64,000 bases of DNA from Sinomonas atrocyanea (GCF_030812675.1 NZ_JAUSTE010000001.1:558001-622000); one strand, 5' to 3'. Shown: positions 31,075 through 40,581, counted from the stretch's first letter. Program-made: numbers and translations. Notes: a model not told the origin generated them from the letters alone.

Positions 31075-33972
31075 TCAGCCGTCCTCGTGGCTCGTCGAGC
31101 CGGCGGGGATGCCCGGCACGTCGTTCGGACCGTAGACCTTGGCGTCGCCCGGGTACGGGCTCGTCCAGTGGTGGGCCTGGTACCAGGTCCAGCGGTTGAA
31201 CAGGTACGGGTTCGCGAAGTCCTCCTTCGCACCGTTGCCGGTCAGGTGCTGCTGCTCCCCCCACGTGTCCCACTGCTCCGCGATGTCCTGCATCGACGGC
31301 GGGACGGCCGCCGCCTGGGCCGCGGCGCTGTTCACCCCAGCGGCTGCGGCGCCGGTCTTGCCCAGGGTGTCCGTGCCGCAGGCCGGGGCGGTCTTGACGC
31401 CCTCGGTCAGGGGCACCTGGTTGGGGACCGCGCTGTACGGGGTCAGGTCCGGCTTGTCGGTGAAGGCGTCGAACATCGGCGTGGCGGCCGCGACCTTCTG
31501 GTTCAGCGGCTGGGCCCCGAGGATCTGCTGGATGGTGCGGACCATGTTGATCTGCGAGTAGAACGTGCTGACGGTCTTGCCGTGGACGGCGTACGGGCTG
31601 ATGACCTGGACCGGGGCGCGGTGGCCGTCCACGTGGTCGGCGCCGTCCTGGCTGTCGTCCTCGGCGATGAAGATCGCGGAGTCCTTCCAGTACTGCGAGT
31701 GCGAGATCTCGTCGACGATCTTGCCCACCGCGAGGTCGTTGTCCGCGACCTGGGCCTCGGGGTCGACCGTGCCGCCCGTGTGGTCGCTGGAGAGCCAGGT
31801 CATCTGGAAGTTCTTCGGGCCGTTCTTCTCGAAGTCCTGCTTCCAGGTCGCGTACCGGTAGATGTCCGGCACGGCGGTGTCGAACGGTGCCGCGTTGGGG
31901 TCGGCGATCGCGTTCAGCGAGGGAATGGCCGAGCTGGCGTGCATCTGGAGTGCCGGCGTGAACAGCTGCGCCGGATCGCCGCCGGCCATGGTGCTCGTCG
32001 CCGCGCAGTAGTAGTCCTGCCAGGTCGCCCCGGCGGGCTTGCCTTCGCCGTACTCGAACTCGCCGTAGTTGCGGGCGGTATTCCCTGCCGCCTGGATCGA
32101 GGTCCAGAGGAATCCGGTGCGCTGGTGGCCCAGGACGTCCTCCTCGGTGTCGTAGGAGCGCTTGTACTCGCCGGCGCTGGTCTCGCTGTAGGCAGGGTTG
32201 TCGCCCTGCATCATCCAGTTGTGCCCCTCGGCGGAGTTGGTGCCGATGTCATAGGTGTTGTCGTAGAGGCCGAACTGCGTGGCGAGGGCGTGCTGGTTCG
32301 GGGTCACCTTAGCGCCGAACTGCGCCAGCGACGGGTCTCCGTTGCCCTGCTTCATGTCGCCGTAGACCTGGTCGTAGGTGCGGTTCTCCTTGACGATCAG
32401 GAAGACGTGCTTGATGGCCGAGGGGTCCCCGATCCGCCGGGGCACCGCCACCGCGGGGACCTTGGCCGCATCCGCGGCGACCGACTGCTTGACCGAGGCG
32501 GCGTCCCAGCCGTTCTGCTGGAACACGGTCTCCGTGTACTTGCGGATCTGGTCATCGCCCGGGAGCGCGAACCTGGTCAGCGACGCGGTCGTGGAGTGGG
32601 TCCCGTGGCCGGTGGCCGGCGATGTGCCCGGGCCCTTGCTGAAGCTCAGCTCCGGGCCGCGGGCGTCGATGCCGCGGATGTTGGTGACGACGATCTGGCC
32701 GCCCACCGCCGTGACGTTGCCCGGGTAGTAGTCGGTGGGCAGGAGGCCGATGTAACTGGCCGGGTCCCGCGGGTCCTTCCGGTTGACCTTGTAGACGGCG
32801 ACCGCGTTCGCGCGGCCCAGCGAAACCAGCAGGTGGTCCCCCTGCATGGTGATGCCGGTGGGCTCGTAGCCGGCCTGCGAGGAGGCCCACGGCTGGGTCG
32901 CAATGGTCTGCACGACCTTGTTGCCCGCCGTGTCCACGACCGAGACCGTGTCGCTGTTGGTGTTCGCGACGTACAGGGTGGAGCCGTCCAGGTGCATCGC
33001 GGTGGGGTGGAGCTGGACGTCGACCGAGGACGGCGCGGCTGCGGCGTTGGCGGTGTCGATGACGCTGAGCGTTCCGGTGGTGGAGGTGCCGAGCGTCGTG
33101 TCCGCCGGGACCTGTGTGCCGTAGGAGCCCATGGTGGCCTCGCCGGCGGCCGCCTGGCGGCCTCCCTCGTTGGAGACGTACAGCTTGGTGCCTGCGAAGG
33201 CCAGCTGGCGCGGGGCGATGCCGGTGGGGAAGGTCTGCTTGACGGTACCGCTGGCGGGGTCGATGGCCACGACCGTGTTCTGGCCGTTCACGGCGGCGTA
33301 CAGCGTGGCGCCGTCGGGCGAGAAGGCCATGCCAGCCGTCAGCGCCTGCTTGCCGCCCACCGTGGGGATGCTGATCTTCGTGCCGGCCCCGAGCGAGCCG
33401 TCCGCGTTGAATGGGTACCGGACCAGCCCCGTGGCGACGGGAGCGTAGAGGAACTTGCCGTCGGGCGAGAACACGGGGCCCTCCTGCCCCACTGAACCGT
33501 CTGTGATCTGCTGGTAGGCCATCCCCCCGTAGCCCGCGTCGGCGGCCGCTGCGGCGAACGAGGTGGCGGCGAGCGTTCCCGCGGCGGCCACGGGCTTGTA
33601 GGCCTTGAGGTCGAAGACCTGCAGGGCGACGGACCGGTCGGCGCTCGTGCCGACCAGGTAGCGGCCGTCGGGGCTGACCGTCGAGCCCATGATCTTGCCG
33701 AAGGGCGTCATCAGACGGTCGCCGATGGGCTTGATGACCTGGTTCGACGCGATCTGCTCGCCGTTCTCGTACTGGGAGCCGACCTGATGCTGCCCGAACT
33801 CGAGGGTCGAGGCTGCGGCGATTCCGCCGCCCACGAGGACGAGCGCGCAGCTGGCGGCCGCGATCGAGAGCGGCGTCCGGCTGCGGACGCACCTCGAGAG
33901 CCGACGCAGGGCGCCCGCACGCGGCGGCGCCGGGTGCGGCGGTCGTGAGGCGGACGGTGACGGTGCGGCCAT
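31075..33972 (-). CDS. Secreted beta-propeller phosphoesterase
   Basis: A 965-residue exported protein. An N-terminal membrane helix (TPLSIAAASCALVLVGGGIAA) is followed by a YncE-like beta-propeller (residues 70-430) with repeated FSPDG and VIDTAN units, then a phosphoesterase domain of the phospholipase C/acid phosphatase family beginning at VFLIVKENRTYDQVYGDM and continuing with SAEGHNWMMQGD and FIAEDDSQDGADHVDGHR. It should act outside the membrane on phosphate esters, for example in phosphate scavenging. The ATG at 33972 has AGAGGAG upstream. Confidence 0.87.
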   Translation of the reverse strand: MAAPSPSASRPPHPAPPRAGALRRLSRCVRSRTPLSIAAASCALVLVGGGIAAASTLEFGQHQVGSQYENGEQIASNQVIKPIGDRLMTPFGKIMGSTVSPDGRYLVGTSADRSVALQVFDLKAYKPVAAAGTLAATSFAAAAADAGYGGMAYQQITDGSVGQEGPVFSPDGKFLYAPVATGLVRYPFNADGSLGAGTKISIPTVGGKQALTAGMAFSPDGATLYAAVNGQNTVVAIDPASGTVKQTFPTGIAPRQLAFAGTKLYVSNEGGRQAAAGEATMGSYGTQVPADTTLGTSTTGTLSVIDTANAAAAPSSVDVQLHPTAMHLDGSTLYVANTNSDTVSVVDTAGNKVVQTIATQPWASSQAGYEPTGITMQGDHLLVSLGRANAVAVYKVNRKDPRDPASYIGLLPTDYYPGNVTAVGGQIVVTNIRGIDARGPELSFSKGPGTSPATGHGTHSTTASLTRFALPGDDQIRKYTETVFQQNGWDAASVKQSVAADAAKVPAVAVPRRIGDPSAIKHVFLIVKENRTYDQVYGDMKQGNGDPSLAQFGAKVTPNQHALATQFGLYDNTYDIGTNSAEGHNWMMQGDNPAYSETSAGEYKRSYDTEEDVLGHQRTGFLWTSIQAAGNTARNYGEFEYGEGKPAGATWQDYYCAATSTMAGGDPAQLFTPALQMHASSAIPSLNAIADPNAAPFDTAVPDIYRYATWKQDFEKNGPKNFQMTWLSSDHTGGTVDPEAQVADNDLAVGKIVDEISHSQYWKDSAIFIAEDDSQDGADHVDGHRAPVQVISPYAVHGKTVSTFYSQINMVRTIQQILGAQPLNQKVAAATPMFDAFTDKPDLTPYSAVPNQVPLTEGVKTAPACGTDTLGKTGAAAAGVNSAAAQAAAVPPSMQDIAEQWDTWGEQQHLTGNGAKEDFANPYLFNRWTWYQAHHWTSPYPGDAKVYGPNDVPGIPAGSTSHEDG

Positions 33973-34144
33973 GGCGGTTCTCCTCTTGTTGGCCCAGAAC
34001 GCTGCCTCCACAGCCTTCACTCCTCGCTTTACGGTCCTGTAAATCGACTGTGATGTTCTGTTGAACGCGGGGGGAATTGCCCCCTCCCGCACGCCGTAGG
34101 ATGGGAGACGGTCCCCGAGCGAGCGAGGAAAGGCGGGTGGGAGC

Positions 34145-34732
34145 GTGCGCGCAGCGTTCAGGCTCTCCCGCGCCGCGGTGGTCACCACGGCCACCGTGCT
34201 GCTCGCCGTCGCCGCGCACACCGCCGCCGGCGGGGCGCTGCCGGACCCGCTGATCCTGCTCGGGCTGCTGGCCCTGACGCTGCTGCCCACCGCGTGGCTG
34301 TCCGGCAAGCGGCTCACGCCCACCACGGTGCTCGGGCTCCTGGGCACCGGCCAGTTCGTCCTGCACACCGCGTTCGACGGGCTCTCGGAGTCCGCGGCGT
34401 CCCTGCAGCTCTCCCCCGCGGCCGGCCACGTCCACGTCCTCGGAGCAGCCTCGCAGGGCGCCCCGGCCGGCCACGTCCACGGGTACAGCCCGGCGATGTT
34501 CGTTGCCCACGCGCTCGCGACCCTCGCGGTCGGCCTCCTGATCGCCAGGGGCGAGGCCGCCCTGTGGGCGCTGCTGGCGTGGCTGGGCCCGCTCGCCCGG
34601 CTGTTCCTCCTCCCGGCGATGCCGCCCGCGCCCAGCCTTCCGGCCTACGCCCCGCGGGCGTTCCCGAAGGTCTGGCGCGCCCTGCGGCTGCCAGCCCTCC
34701 GCGGCCCGCCGGTGCCCTCCGCCGCCTGCTGA
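34145..34732 (+). CDS. His-rich small membrane protein of a copper-type cluster
   Basis: A 195-residue protein with about four to five hydrophobic helices. Predicted loops carry GHVHV and GHVHGY, and a helix contains FVAHAL, so eight or so residues could bind copper. The GTG at 34145 follows GGGAG. It lies 104 bases before the YcnI gene and then CopC on the same strand; similar membrane genes occur with them in related bacteria. A role in copper handling is inferred from context and the histidines. No named family was recognised. Confidence 0.6.
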   Translation: MRAAFRLSRAAVVTTATVLLAVAAHTAAGGALPDPLILLGLLALTLLPTAWLSGKRLTPTTVLGLLGTGQFVLHTAFDGLSESAASLQLSPAAGHVHVLGAASQGAPAGHVHGYSPAMFVAHALATLAVGLLIARGEAALWALLAWLGPLARLFLLPAMPPAPSLPAYAPRAFPKVWRALRLPALRGPPVPSAAC

Positions 34733-34836
34733 GGCGGCCTCCGGACACCCGCACACCCGGCGGGCAGCTATCCCCTGCCCGCCTCCGCCCGGCGCGAGCG
34801 CGCCCGGGCGGGACCAGACGAAGGCCAAGACCACCC

Positions 34837-35553
34837 ATGAAGACCTCCCTCCGCTGTACCCTCAAGGCCGCGGCCACCACCGCAGCGACCACCGCCCTGA
34901 TCGCCACCGGCGCCGCCGCCGCCAGCGCCCACGTCTCCGTCAACCCGGACGACACCGGCGCCAACGGCTTCTCGCACCTCACCTTCAACATCCCCAATGA
35001 GTCCCCCACTGCGAAGACCAAGAAGGTCGAGGTCAGGCTCCCCACCGACACCCCGTTCACCTCGGTTTCCGTCAAGCCGGTCGAGGGCTGGACCGCCCAG
35101 GTCGTCACCGCGGCCCTGCCGAAGCCGGTCACCGTGGCCGGCGCGACCGTGACCAAGGCCCCCACCGAGGTGGTCTGGACGGCCGACGCCGCCCACGAGA
35201 TCGGCCCCAACCAGTACCAGGCGTTCTCGCTCTCGGTGGGCCGGCTCCCCGCCGCCGGCACCACGGTGGTGCTGCCCGCAACCCAGACGTACACCGACGG
35301 AAAGGTGGTCAGCTGGGACCAGAAGGCGGAGGCGGGCCAGGAAGAACCGGAGCACCCCGCGCCGTCGTTCGTCACCACCGCGGCCGACGACGCCGCCCCG
35401 AGCCCGTCCGCATCGCCCCAGACCGCGGCCCCGGCCTCCCAGACCACGGACGCCACGGGGGCCTGGGGCCTCGGGCTCGGCGCGCTTGGGGCGGTCCTCG
35501 GTGCCACCGCCCTCGGCCTCGTCCTGGCCGGCCGCCGCCGGGCCGCGAAGTGA
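34837..35553 (+). CDS. YcnI-family copper-binding protein (DUF1775)
   Basis: A 238-residue exported protein. The signal peptide ends at AAASA and the mature protein starts HVSVNPDD, placing a histidine at position 1 as in YcnI copper sites. The DUF1775 beta-sandwich follows (FNIPNESPTAKTKKVEVRLP, WTADAAHEIGPNQYQAFSLSVG). A Pro/Ala/Ser stalk leads to a C-terminal helix and RRRAAK tail that anchor it in the membrane. It probably passes copper to or from CopC outside the cell. Confidence 0.88.
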   Translation: MKTSLRCTLKAAATTAATTALIATGAAAASAHVSVNPDDTGANGFSHLTFNIPNESPTAKTKKVEVRLPTDTPFTSVSVKPVEGWTAQVVTAALPKPVTVAGATVTKAPTEVVWTADAAHEIGPNQYQAFSLSVGRLPAAGTTVVLPATQTYTDGKVVSWDQKAEAGQEEPEHPAPSFVTTAADDAAPSPSASPQTAAPASQTTDATGAWGLGLGALGAVLGATALGLVLAGRRRAAK

Positions 35554-35564
35554 GGGGACAAGCC

Positions 35565-36173
35565 ATGCGCACCTCTGCGCGGAGCCGTCTCCTGCGCGCC
35601 GCCGCCAGTGTCCTCGTGACCGCGGCCGCCCTCCTCCCGGGCGCCGCGGCCCAGGCGCACGACGTCATCGAGTCCGCCAGTCCGGCGGACGGGTCCACGG
35701 TGGCGACCGTGCCGGCATCGGTGGTCCTGACCTTCGACCACACCCCCATCGAGGTGGGCACCGAGATCCTGGTCAAGGACCCCACCGGCACCAACCAGGC
35801 CGACGGCCCCGCCAAGATCGTGGACACCAACGTCACCCAGGCCCTCAAGCCCGGCGCGCCGGCCGGGAAGTACACGGTCGTGTGGCGGGTCGTCTCGGCG
35901 GACTCGCACCCAATCGAGGGCACGTTCACCTTCACGGCCAAGGCCCCGGGGAGCGGCACCGCCGCCGCCTCCGGTGCCCAGAGCACAGCCGGCGTCCCGG
36001 CCGCCGCCCAGTCCGCTCCCGCGCAGGCCGCCCCCGCGCAGGCCTCCTCGACGTCGGGCTCTTCCGGCGGCGGGATCGGCGTGTGGATCGGGATCGGCGT
36101 GGCCGTCCTCCTCGTGGTCGCGCTGGGGGCGTTCTTGGTCCGCCGGGCGCTCAGGCCCGGCCGCGAGGAGTAG
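35565..36173 (+). CDS. copC: CopC-family copper resistance protein
   Basis: A 202-residue exported protein. After the signal peptide (ending AAQA) the mature N-terminus is HDVIESASPADGS, with His1 as the expected copper ligand; Asp and His ligands come later in VVSADSHPIEGTFTF. The CopC sandwich covers about 95 residues. A Ser/Ala/Gln stalk and a C-terminal helix with RRALRPGREE follow. The ATG at 35565 has GAGGGGA upstream and starts 11 bases after the YcnI stop. Confidence 0.88.
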   Translation: MRTSARSRLLRAAASVLVTAAALLPGAAAQAHDVIESASPADGSTVATVPASVVLTFDHTPIEVGTEILVKDPTGTNQADGPAKIVDTNVTQALKPGAPAGKYTVVWRVVSADSHPIEGTFTFTAKAPGSGTAAASGAQSTAGVPAAAQSAPAQAAPAQASSTSGSSGGGIGVWIGIGVAVLLVVALGAFLVRRALRPGREE

Positions 36174-36194
36174 GCGCGAGGGGTGCAGGCGCTG

Positions 36195-36220
36195 CGGCCG
36201 GCGGGATGCCCCGCCGGCCG
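36195..36220 (+). terminator. Terminator after the copper-type genes
   Basis: An 11-base-pair perfect GC stem (36195-36205 with 36210-36220) has a four-base loop and lies 21 bases after the copC stop. Confidence 0.65.
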
Positions 36221-36243
36221 TTCCGCTGCGGGGCACCGGGGTC

Positions 36244-36249
36244 TACGCT
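36244..36249 (+). promoter_or_regulatory. Candidate -10 element of a leaderless promoter
   Basis: TACGCT fits TANNNT and ends seven bases before the GTG of the amidohydrolase gene. No ribosome-binding site is visible. Confidence 0.4.
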
Positions 36250-36256
36250 GGGCCCC

Positions 36257-37498
36257 GTGGTGGGCGCAACGGTGCTGGTCTGCGGGTCCGTGTTCGACGG
36301 CGTGGGGGAAGAGCTGGGCGGACCCTGCGAGATCCTCGTCGAGGACGGGAAGATCACCGAGATGACGCGGAAGGTCCACAGGCCGGACGGTGCGGAAGTC
36401 GTCGACCTGTCCGATCGGGCGGTCTCCCCCGGCTTCATCGACTGCCACGTGCACCTGACCATGGATGCCTCGGCCCTTCCGACCCAGACCCTGACGTCCT
36501 CCGCCGCCAAGGCGCTCACAGCCCTGAGCACCGCGCGGCAGTACCTGCTCCGGGGTTTCACGACGCTGCGGGACCTGGGGACGATGGACCCCGACTTCCC
36601 CACGGTGGACCTGCGCAACGCGATCGACGCCGGCCTGGTCGAGGGCCCGCGTCTCGTGGTCGCCGCGCACCTGATCAGCTCCACCGGAGGCCATGCCGAC
36701 ATCCGCCCTTTCTACGCCCCGCGCTGGGACCTGCCGCTGGCCGCGGCGGCGGACAGCGTGGGAGAGATCCGCCAGCTCGTGCGCCGGGAGCACGCCTACG
36801 GGTCGGACTGGATCAAGGCAACGAACGCGGGCGGCTACTTCAGCCCCGGGGACGATCCGGCCCGGTGCACCTGGTTCGACGAAGAGTTCGAAGCCCTCAC
36901 CTCCGCCGCGGCCCTGCTGGGGATGCCCGTCGCCGTGCACACGGGCGCCGCCGACGCCTGCCGACAGGCCCTGAGGGCCGGCGCCCGCAGCCTCGAGCAC
37001 GCCTACCTAATCGACGAGGAGGGCATCGCAATGGCGGTGGAGCGGGGCGCCTTCATCGTCCCGACCATGCAGATGACCCAGGAGGACCTCGCCGCGCTCG
37101 AGGCCGGTGCCCTGCCCGACCAGGCGGTCTGGAAGTTCCGCCGCGACAGCGGGCGGATCCTGTCCTCCCAGCGGCTCATCGCCGAAAGCGAGGCGAAGGT
37201 CGCCTTCGGCACGGACTGCGGGATGTTCCCGTTCGAGCACGGAGTCCTGGAGTTCCAGGCGCTCGTCGCCGCCGGGCTGGCCCCCGCCCGCGCCCTGCGG
37301 GCAGCCACGTCGGTGGCGGCCGAACTCCTGGGGCGAGACGACCTCGGGGTCCTCGAACCCGACAGGGCCGCGGACATCGTCGCCATGCCCGGGGACCCCC
37401 TGGCTGACATCGCCGCGACGGAATCGGTGGACTTCGTCATGAAGGGCGGCACGATCCACAGGCGTCCGGATGCGCCCACCGCGCTGCCCTCTCCTTAG
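36257..37498 (+). CDS. Amidohydrolase family metalloenzyme
   Basis: A 413-residue cytosolic hydrolase with the binuclear amidohydrolase layout: HVH after the first strand (FIDCHVHL), a Lys likely to be carbamylated (DWIKATNAGG), His in AVHTG and LEHAY, and the final Asp in FGTDCG. It resembles the imidazolonepropionase/prolidase-like branch that cleaves dipeptides or related amides. The exact substrate cannot be read. A second GTG (36260) directly follows the first. It stands after the copper-type cluster but behind a terminator, so it is a separate transcript. Confidence 0.88.
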   Translation: MVGATVLVCGSVFDGVGEELGGPCEILVEDGKITEMTRKVHRPDGAEVVDLSDRAVSPGFIDCHVHLTMDASALPTQTLTSSAAKALTALSTARQYLLRGFTTLRDLGTMDPDFPTVDLRNAIDAGLVEGPRLVVAAHLISSTGGHADIRPFYAPRWDLPLAAAADSVGEIRQLVRREHAYGSDWIKATNAGGYFSPGDDPARCTWFDEEFEALTSAAALLGMPVAVHTGAADACRQALRAGARSLEHAYLIDEEGIAMAVERGAFIVPTMQMTQEDLAALEAGALPDQAVWKFRRDSGRILSSQRLIAESEAKVAFGTDCGMFPFEHGVLEFQALVAAGLAPARALRAATSVAAELLGRDDLGVLEPDRAADIVAMPGDPLADIAATESVDFVMKGGTIHRRPDAPTALPSP

Positions 37499-37548
37499 GG
37501 CCTGCAGGCCCAGGAGGCCGCAGCCGAGGGTCGCCGGACCGCGGGCCG

Positions 37549-38025
37549 CTAGCGCCCGTCGGGCCAGTCTTCCTCCCGCCCTTGCGGGCGCTGGGGGCCT
37601 GGGTCCGCTTGGGGGCCCTGGTCAAGGAGGCCGGTGAGGGAAGGCCCGTCGTAGCCGTACTGGTCCAGGTCCTTTCCGTCGGTGAAGACGGTGCGGGCGC
37701 TGACCTCAGCCTGGACGATGGGCCAGTCCCGGGCGGCGACGTCATCTCGCATTGCGTGCTGGCGGGCGTAGTCCTTGGAGAGGGTTACCCAGTCCCCGCG
37801 GTTGATCTGGCCGAGCCCGGGCGGCAGGGCCCGGTAGATGCGCACCTTGGCCTGCGGATCCTGGCGCACGCGGCGCAGCTGCTCCATGGTCTCCTCGTCG
37901 CACTCCCCGAATCCGTACTCCTCGGGGTGGCTGTAGAAATCCTCCCCGAACACATCGCCCAGCGCGGTGAGGGGAAGCGCCCGGCCCCCGCCCCTGGGCG
38001 CCCGGGGCGAACCGGTGTAGTCCAT
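37549..38025 (-). CDS. ADP-ribosyltransferase-like (ART) small protein
   Basis: A 158-residue protein. The segment VRIYRALPPGLGQINRGDWVTLSKDYARQHA followed by FTDGKDLDQYGYDG resembles ART-fold domains found in phage and polyvalent proteins (R in YRA, S in the T-L-S strand, an acidic or Gln residue before GY). The usual E at the last position seems to be Q here. It could be an enzyme, an inactive relative, or a structural protein of an old mobile element. Its N-terminus is Gly/Arg-rich. There is no partner toxin or antitoxin gene next to it. Confidence 0.5.
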   Translation of the reverse strand: MDYTGSPRAPRGGGRALPLTALGDVFGEDFYSHPEEYGFGECDEETMEQLRRVRQDPQAKVRIYRALPPGLGQINRGDWVTLSKDYARQHAMRDDVAARDWPIVQAEVSARTVFTDGKDLDQYGYDGPSLTGLLDQGPQADPGPQRPQGREEDWPDGR

Positions 38026-38312
38026 GCCCCCAGCGTACTGCCGGACCCGCGGCGCACCCTCCCCGGGCCTGACCGCTGCTGCCTGAAGCGGGCCTCCGAT
38101 CCTGCCCTTCCGTGATGCGGAAAGCGCGTAGACTGGGATACGGGAGCCCGCCGTCCTTCTGCCTCCACCTCTTCCGGGGGCGCCGGCAGGCGCCCGACGA
38201 CACGTCTCCAGCGAAACCTCCAGCCGTGAATCCTCCGGCACCCCTGCCGCGAGCGACCGCCCCGCGCTCCCGTGCGGGCATCCCGAGAACGACTGAAGGA
38301 CATTGAACAATC

Positions 38313-38771
38313 ATGGACACCACCAGGGAATCCATCACCGAGCGTGCCCCCCGCCTGCCCGAGCAGGCCATTGGCCTGAACGCGATCGTCGCCAGTGCCC
38401 TGCCCTGGAATCTGGGCACCGCCCGCGGCCCTTCGAAGTACACCGTCATGGTCGCATTGAGCAGGCGGGCCGAGCCGTACGAGATCGACCTGATCCAGGA
38501 TCCCTCCAGCGTGCGGCGGCTGCGCGACGCCGGCTACGAAGGCGTCAGCGTCGCCATCGCTGGCCGGCGCCTGCTCGTGGAGCACACCAACCTCGAACAG
38601 CTCAGGTCAGGCCTGGCGGGCGAGCTTGCCCGCCTGTTCCGGGACGTCTCGATCGCAGCCCTGGCACAGCACGGCCAGCGGCGCGCCGAGCTCGAAGCCC
38701 TGGTACTGCTCGAACGGGACCGCAGGGAGGCCGTGGAGGCCCTCGCCGCAGAGGTCCGATTCACCTGCTGA
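38313..38771 (+). CDS. Hypothetical protein, paralogue of the gene at 40618
   Basis: A 152-residue soluble protein. A central beta-rich part (SKYTVMVALSRRAEPYEID, VSVAIAGRRLLVEHTNLEQL) is followed by a long charged helix (IAALAQHGQRRAELEALVLLERDRREAVEAL). The same plan and many identical residues occur in the 157-residue protein at 40618: YTV-x-x-x-LSRR, RRLL, LRxGLA, ALAQ. The function is unknown. The C-terminal helix looks like a coiled coil. Confidence 0.6.
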   Translation: MDTTRESITERAPRLPEQAIGLNAIVASALPWNLGTARGPSKYTVMVALSRRAEPYEIDLIQDPSSVRRLRDAGYEGVSVAIAGRRLLVEHTNLEQLRSGLAGELARLFRDVSIAALAQHGQRRAELEALVLLERDRREAVEALAAEVRFTC

Positions 38772-38888
38772 AACTGGGCGCCCTCTGCGGAGAGCCTGCG
38801 GACCGCCCCAACAGACCCCTGGAGAGGACCCCGGCATCCGTCGCAGCCCTCTCCCCCTCCCCGGCGCGGAACCGGAGGCACAGGGCGG

Positions 38889-39968
38889 TCAGTTGGGGCG
38901 GTGCTGGGTGGCGAGGGGGCATTCGAAGACGGTGCCGAGGCCGTAGCCGACGGCGTTGAGGTATCTGATGATGATCCCGTAGGAGGCCACGAGGCTCGTC
39001 GCGGTGTAGGGGATGCCCTGCTGGGCGCACTGGGCCCGGATCAGGCTCTCGGCGTGGGCCAGGGCCGGGCGGGGCATGGTCGGGAAGAGGTGGTGCTCGA
39101 TCTGGTGGTTGAGGCCGCCCATGAGGACGTCCATGATGCGCCCGCCCCGGATGTTGCGCGAGGACATGACCTGCCGGGTGAGGAAGTCCGCCCGTGCCGA
39201 CGCCGAGAAGATCTTCATGCCCTTGTGGTTGGGGGCGAAGGTGGCGCCCATGTAGAAGCCGAAGACGCCCTGCTGCACTCCGACGAACGCCGCGGCGATG
39301 CCCGGGGGGAGGAGCCAGAATGCCAGGGCAGGCACCGCCAGCACCCGGCCGGTGAGGATCGCCAGCTCGACCGCCCTGCGCTGCACGGGGGCCCGTCGGA
39401 GCAGGAACCTGAACGAGTCGACCTGCAGGGCGAAGCCGAGGAACGGCAGGATCGGGAAGAGCAGGTAGCCCTGGTGCCGGGTGATGAATCCGAGCCAGCG
39501 GGGCCGCGCGGCGGCAGCCGCGTCGTGGAAGGCGATCGTCCCGGGCTTGATGTCCGGATCCTTGCCGATCACGTTCGGGTTGGAGTGGTGCCGCGAGTGC
39601 TTCTGCTGCCACATGGCATAGCTGATTCCCGTGAGCCCGTTGCCGATGAGGCGGGCGGACCATTCGTTGGCCGCCCAGGAGGCGAAGACCTGGCTGTGCG
39701 CGGCCTCGTGGGCGAGGAATCCGAACTGGGTCATCAGGATCCCGAGTCCAGCCGCGATCAGCAGCTGGTACCACGAGGCTCCGATGAGCGCGAATCCGGT
39801 CCAGCCGCCGGCCCAGGCGGTCGCCAGGATCGTGAAGAGCGCAATGTAGTACCGGCGTCGCCGGTTGAGCAGGCCAGCGTCCCGCACTTGCCTCTGGAGG
39901 GCCGCATAGCTGTTGACCACGCGGTTCGGGCGAATGGCCCGGGCGTCTGGATCGCTGTTCTGGGCCAT
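38889..39968 (-). CDS. Fatty-acid desaturase
   Basis: A 359-residue membrane di-iron enzyme that inserts a double bond into acyl chains and so controls membrane fluidity. All three histidine boxes are present: HEAAH (about residue 92), HSRHH and HQIEHH, with four or so hydrophobic helices between them. The HQIEHH third box with a Gln is typical of the acyl-lipid/front-end-like group (DesA3-type in actinobacteria), which often uses ferredoxin or a flavodoxin reductase; no reductase gene is adjacent. The ATG at 39968 is chosen by fit to family length. Confidence 0.9.
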   Translation of the reverse strand: MAQNSDPDARAIRPNRVVNSYAALQRQVRDAGLLNRRRRYYIALFTILATAWAGGWTGFALIGASWYQLLIAAGLGILMTQFGFLAHEAAHSQVFASWAANEWSARLIGNGLTGISYAMWQQKHSRHHSNPNVIGKDPDIKPGTIAFHDAAAAARPRWLGFITRHQGYLLFPILPFLGFALQVDSFRFLLRRAPVQRRAVELAILTGRVLAVPALAFWLLPPGIAAAFVGVQQGVFGFYMGATFAPNHKGMKIFSASARADFLTRQVMSSRNIRGGRIMDVLMGGLNHQIEHHLFPTMPRPALAHAESLIRAQCAQQGIPYTATSLVASYGIIIRYLNAVGYGLGTVFECPLATQHRPN

Positions 39969-40206
39969 GGTTCCTCGGATCCGCTGGGGGCACCGCCCCG
40001 ATCGAGACTCCTGCACCGGACGCCTGCCCTCCTTTCAGGGTACGGCGGCCCAGCACCCGTGTCACGGCCCCGCGCAGCCCTGACGGACCAGGTCCTTTCT
40101 ACCCTGCCGGCGGCCGCGCTGCCGGCGTAGCCTGAAAGACAGCGGATCGGGACCCCAGGAGCCGCAGACCGGCCCGGGTCCCGGCCCCTCAGAAGGGCTG
40201 AATGCC

Positions 40207-40581
40207 ATGACCTCTCTACCGGTCAACCCCCAGAGCCCCGCAGGACGAGAAGGCCCACCCCCAGAGGACCGCACAGTTCCCGGGGCTCTCCAGAGCCCCT
40301 CCTCGACCGCCAAGAAGCCCAGGACCACCAGGGCCGGCATGGTGTGGGCCGCCGTCGTCGTCGCACTGCTGGCCCTGGTGCTGCTGATCATCTTCATCCT
40401 GCAGAACCAGCAGCCTGCCAAGGTACTGTTCCTCGGGCTGGAAGGCACCGTCACCCTGGGCATGGCGCTTCTCATGGCGGCAGTCGGCGGCGGCATCCTC
40501 GTCGCCGCGGCGGGCGCTGCGCGCATCGTCCAGCTCCGATCCAATGCCCGCAGGACCCGCAAGGCCGGCGCCAGGGCGTGA
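40207..40581 (+). CDS. LapA-domain (DUF1049) small membrane protein
   Basis: A 124-residue protein with a Pro-rich cytosolic start, two hydrophobic helices (VWAAVVVALLALVLLIIFIL and LGMALLMAAVGGGILVAAA) and a basic tail. Between them lies the LapA/YciS motif NQQPAKVLFLG. Proteins of this domain influence envelope assembly in proteobacteria; the role in actinobacteria is unknown. AGAAGGG precedes the ATG. It starts a four-gene unit running to the lipid kinase. Confidence 0.78.
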   Translation: MTSLPVNPQSPAGREGPPPEDRTVPGALQSPSSTAKKPRTTRAGMVWAAVVVALLALVLLIIFILQNQQPAKVLFLGLEGTVTLGMALLMAAVGGGILVAAAGAARIVQLRSNARRTRKAGARA

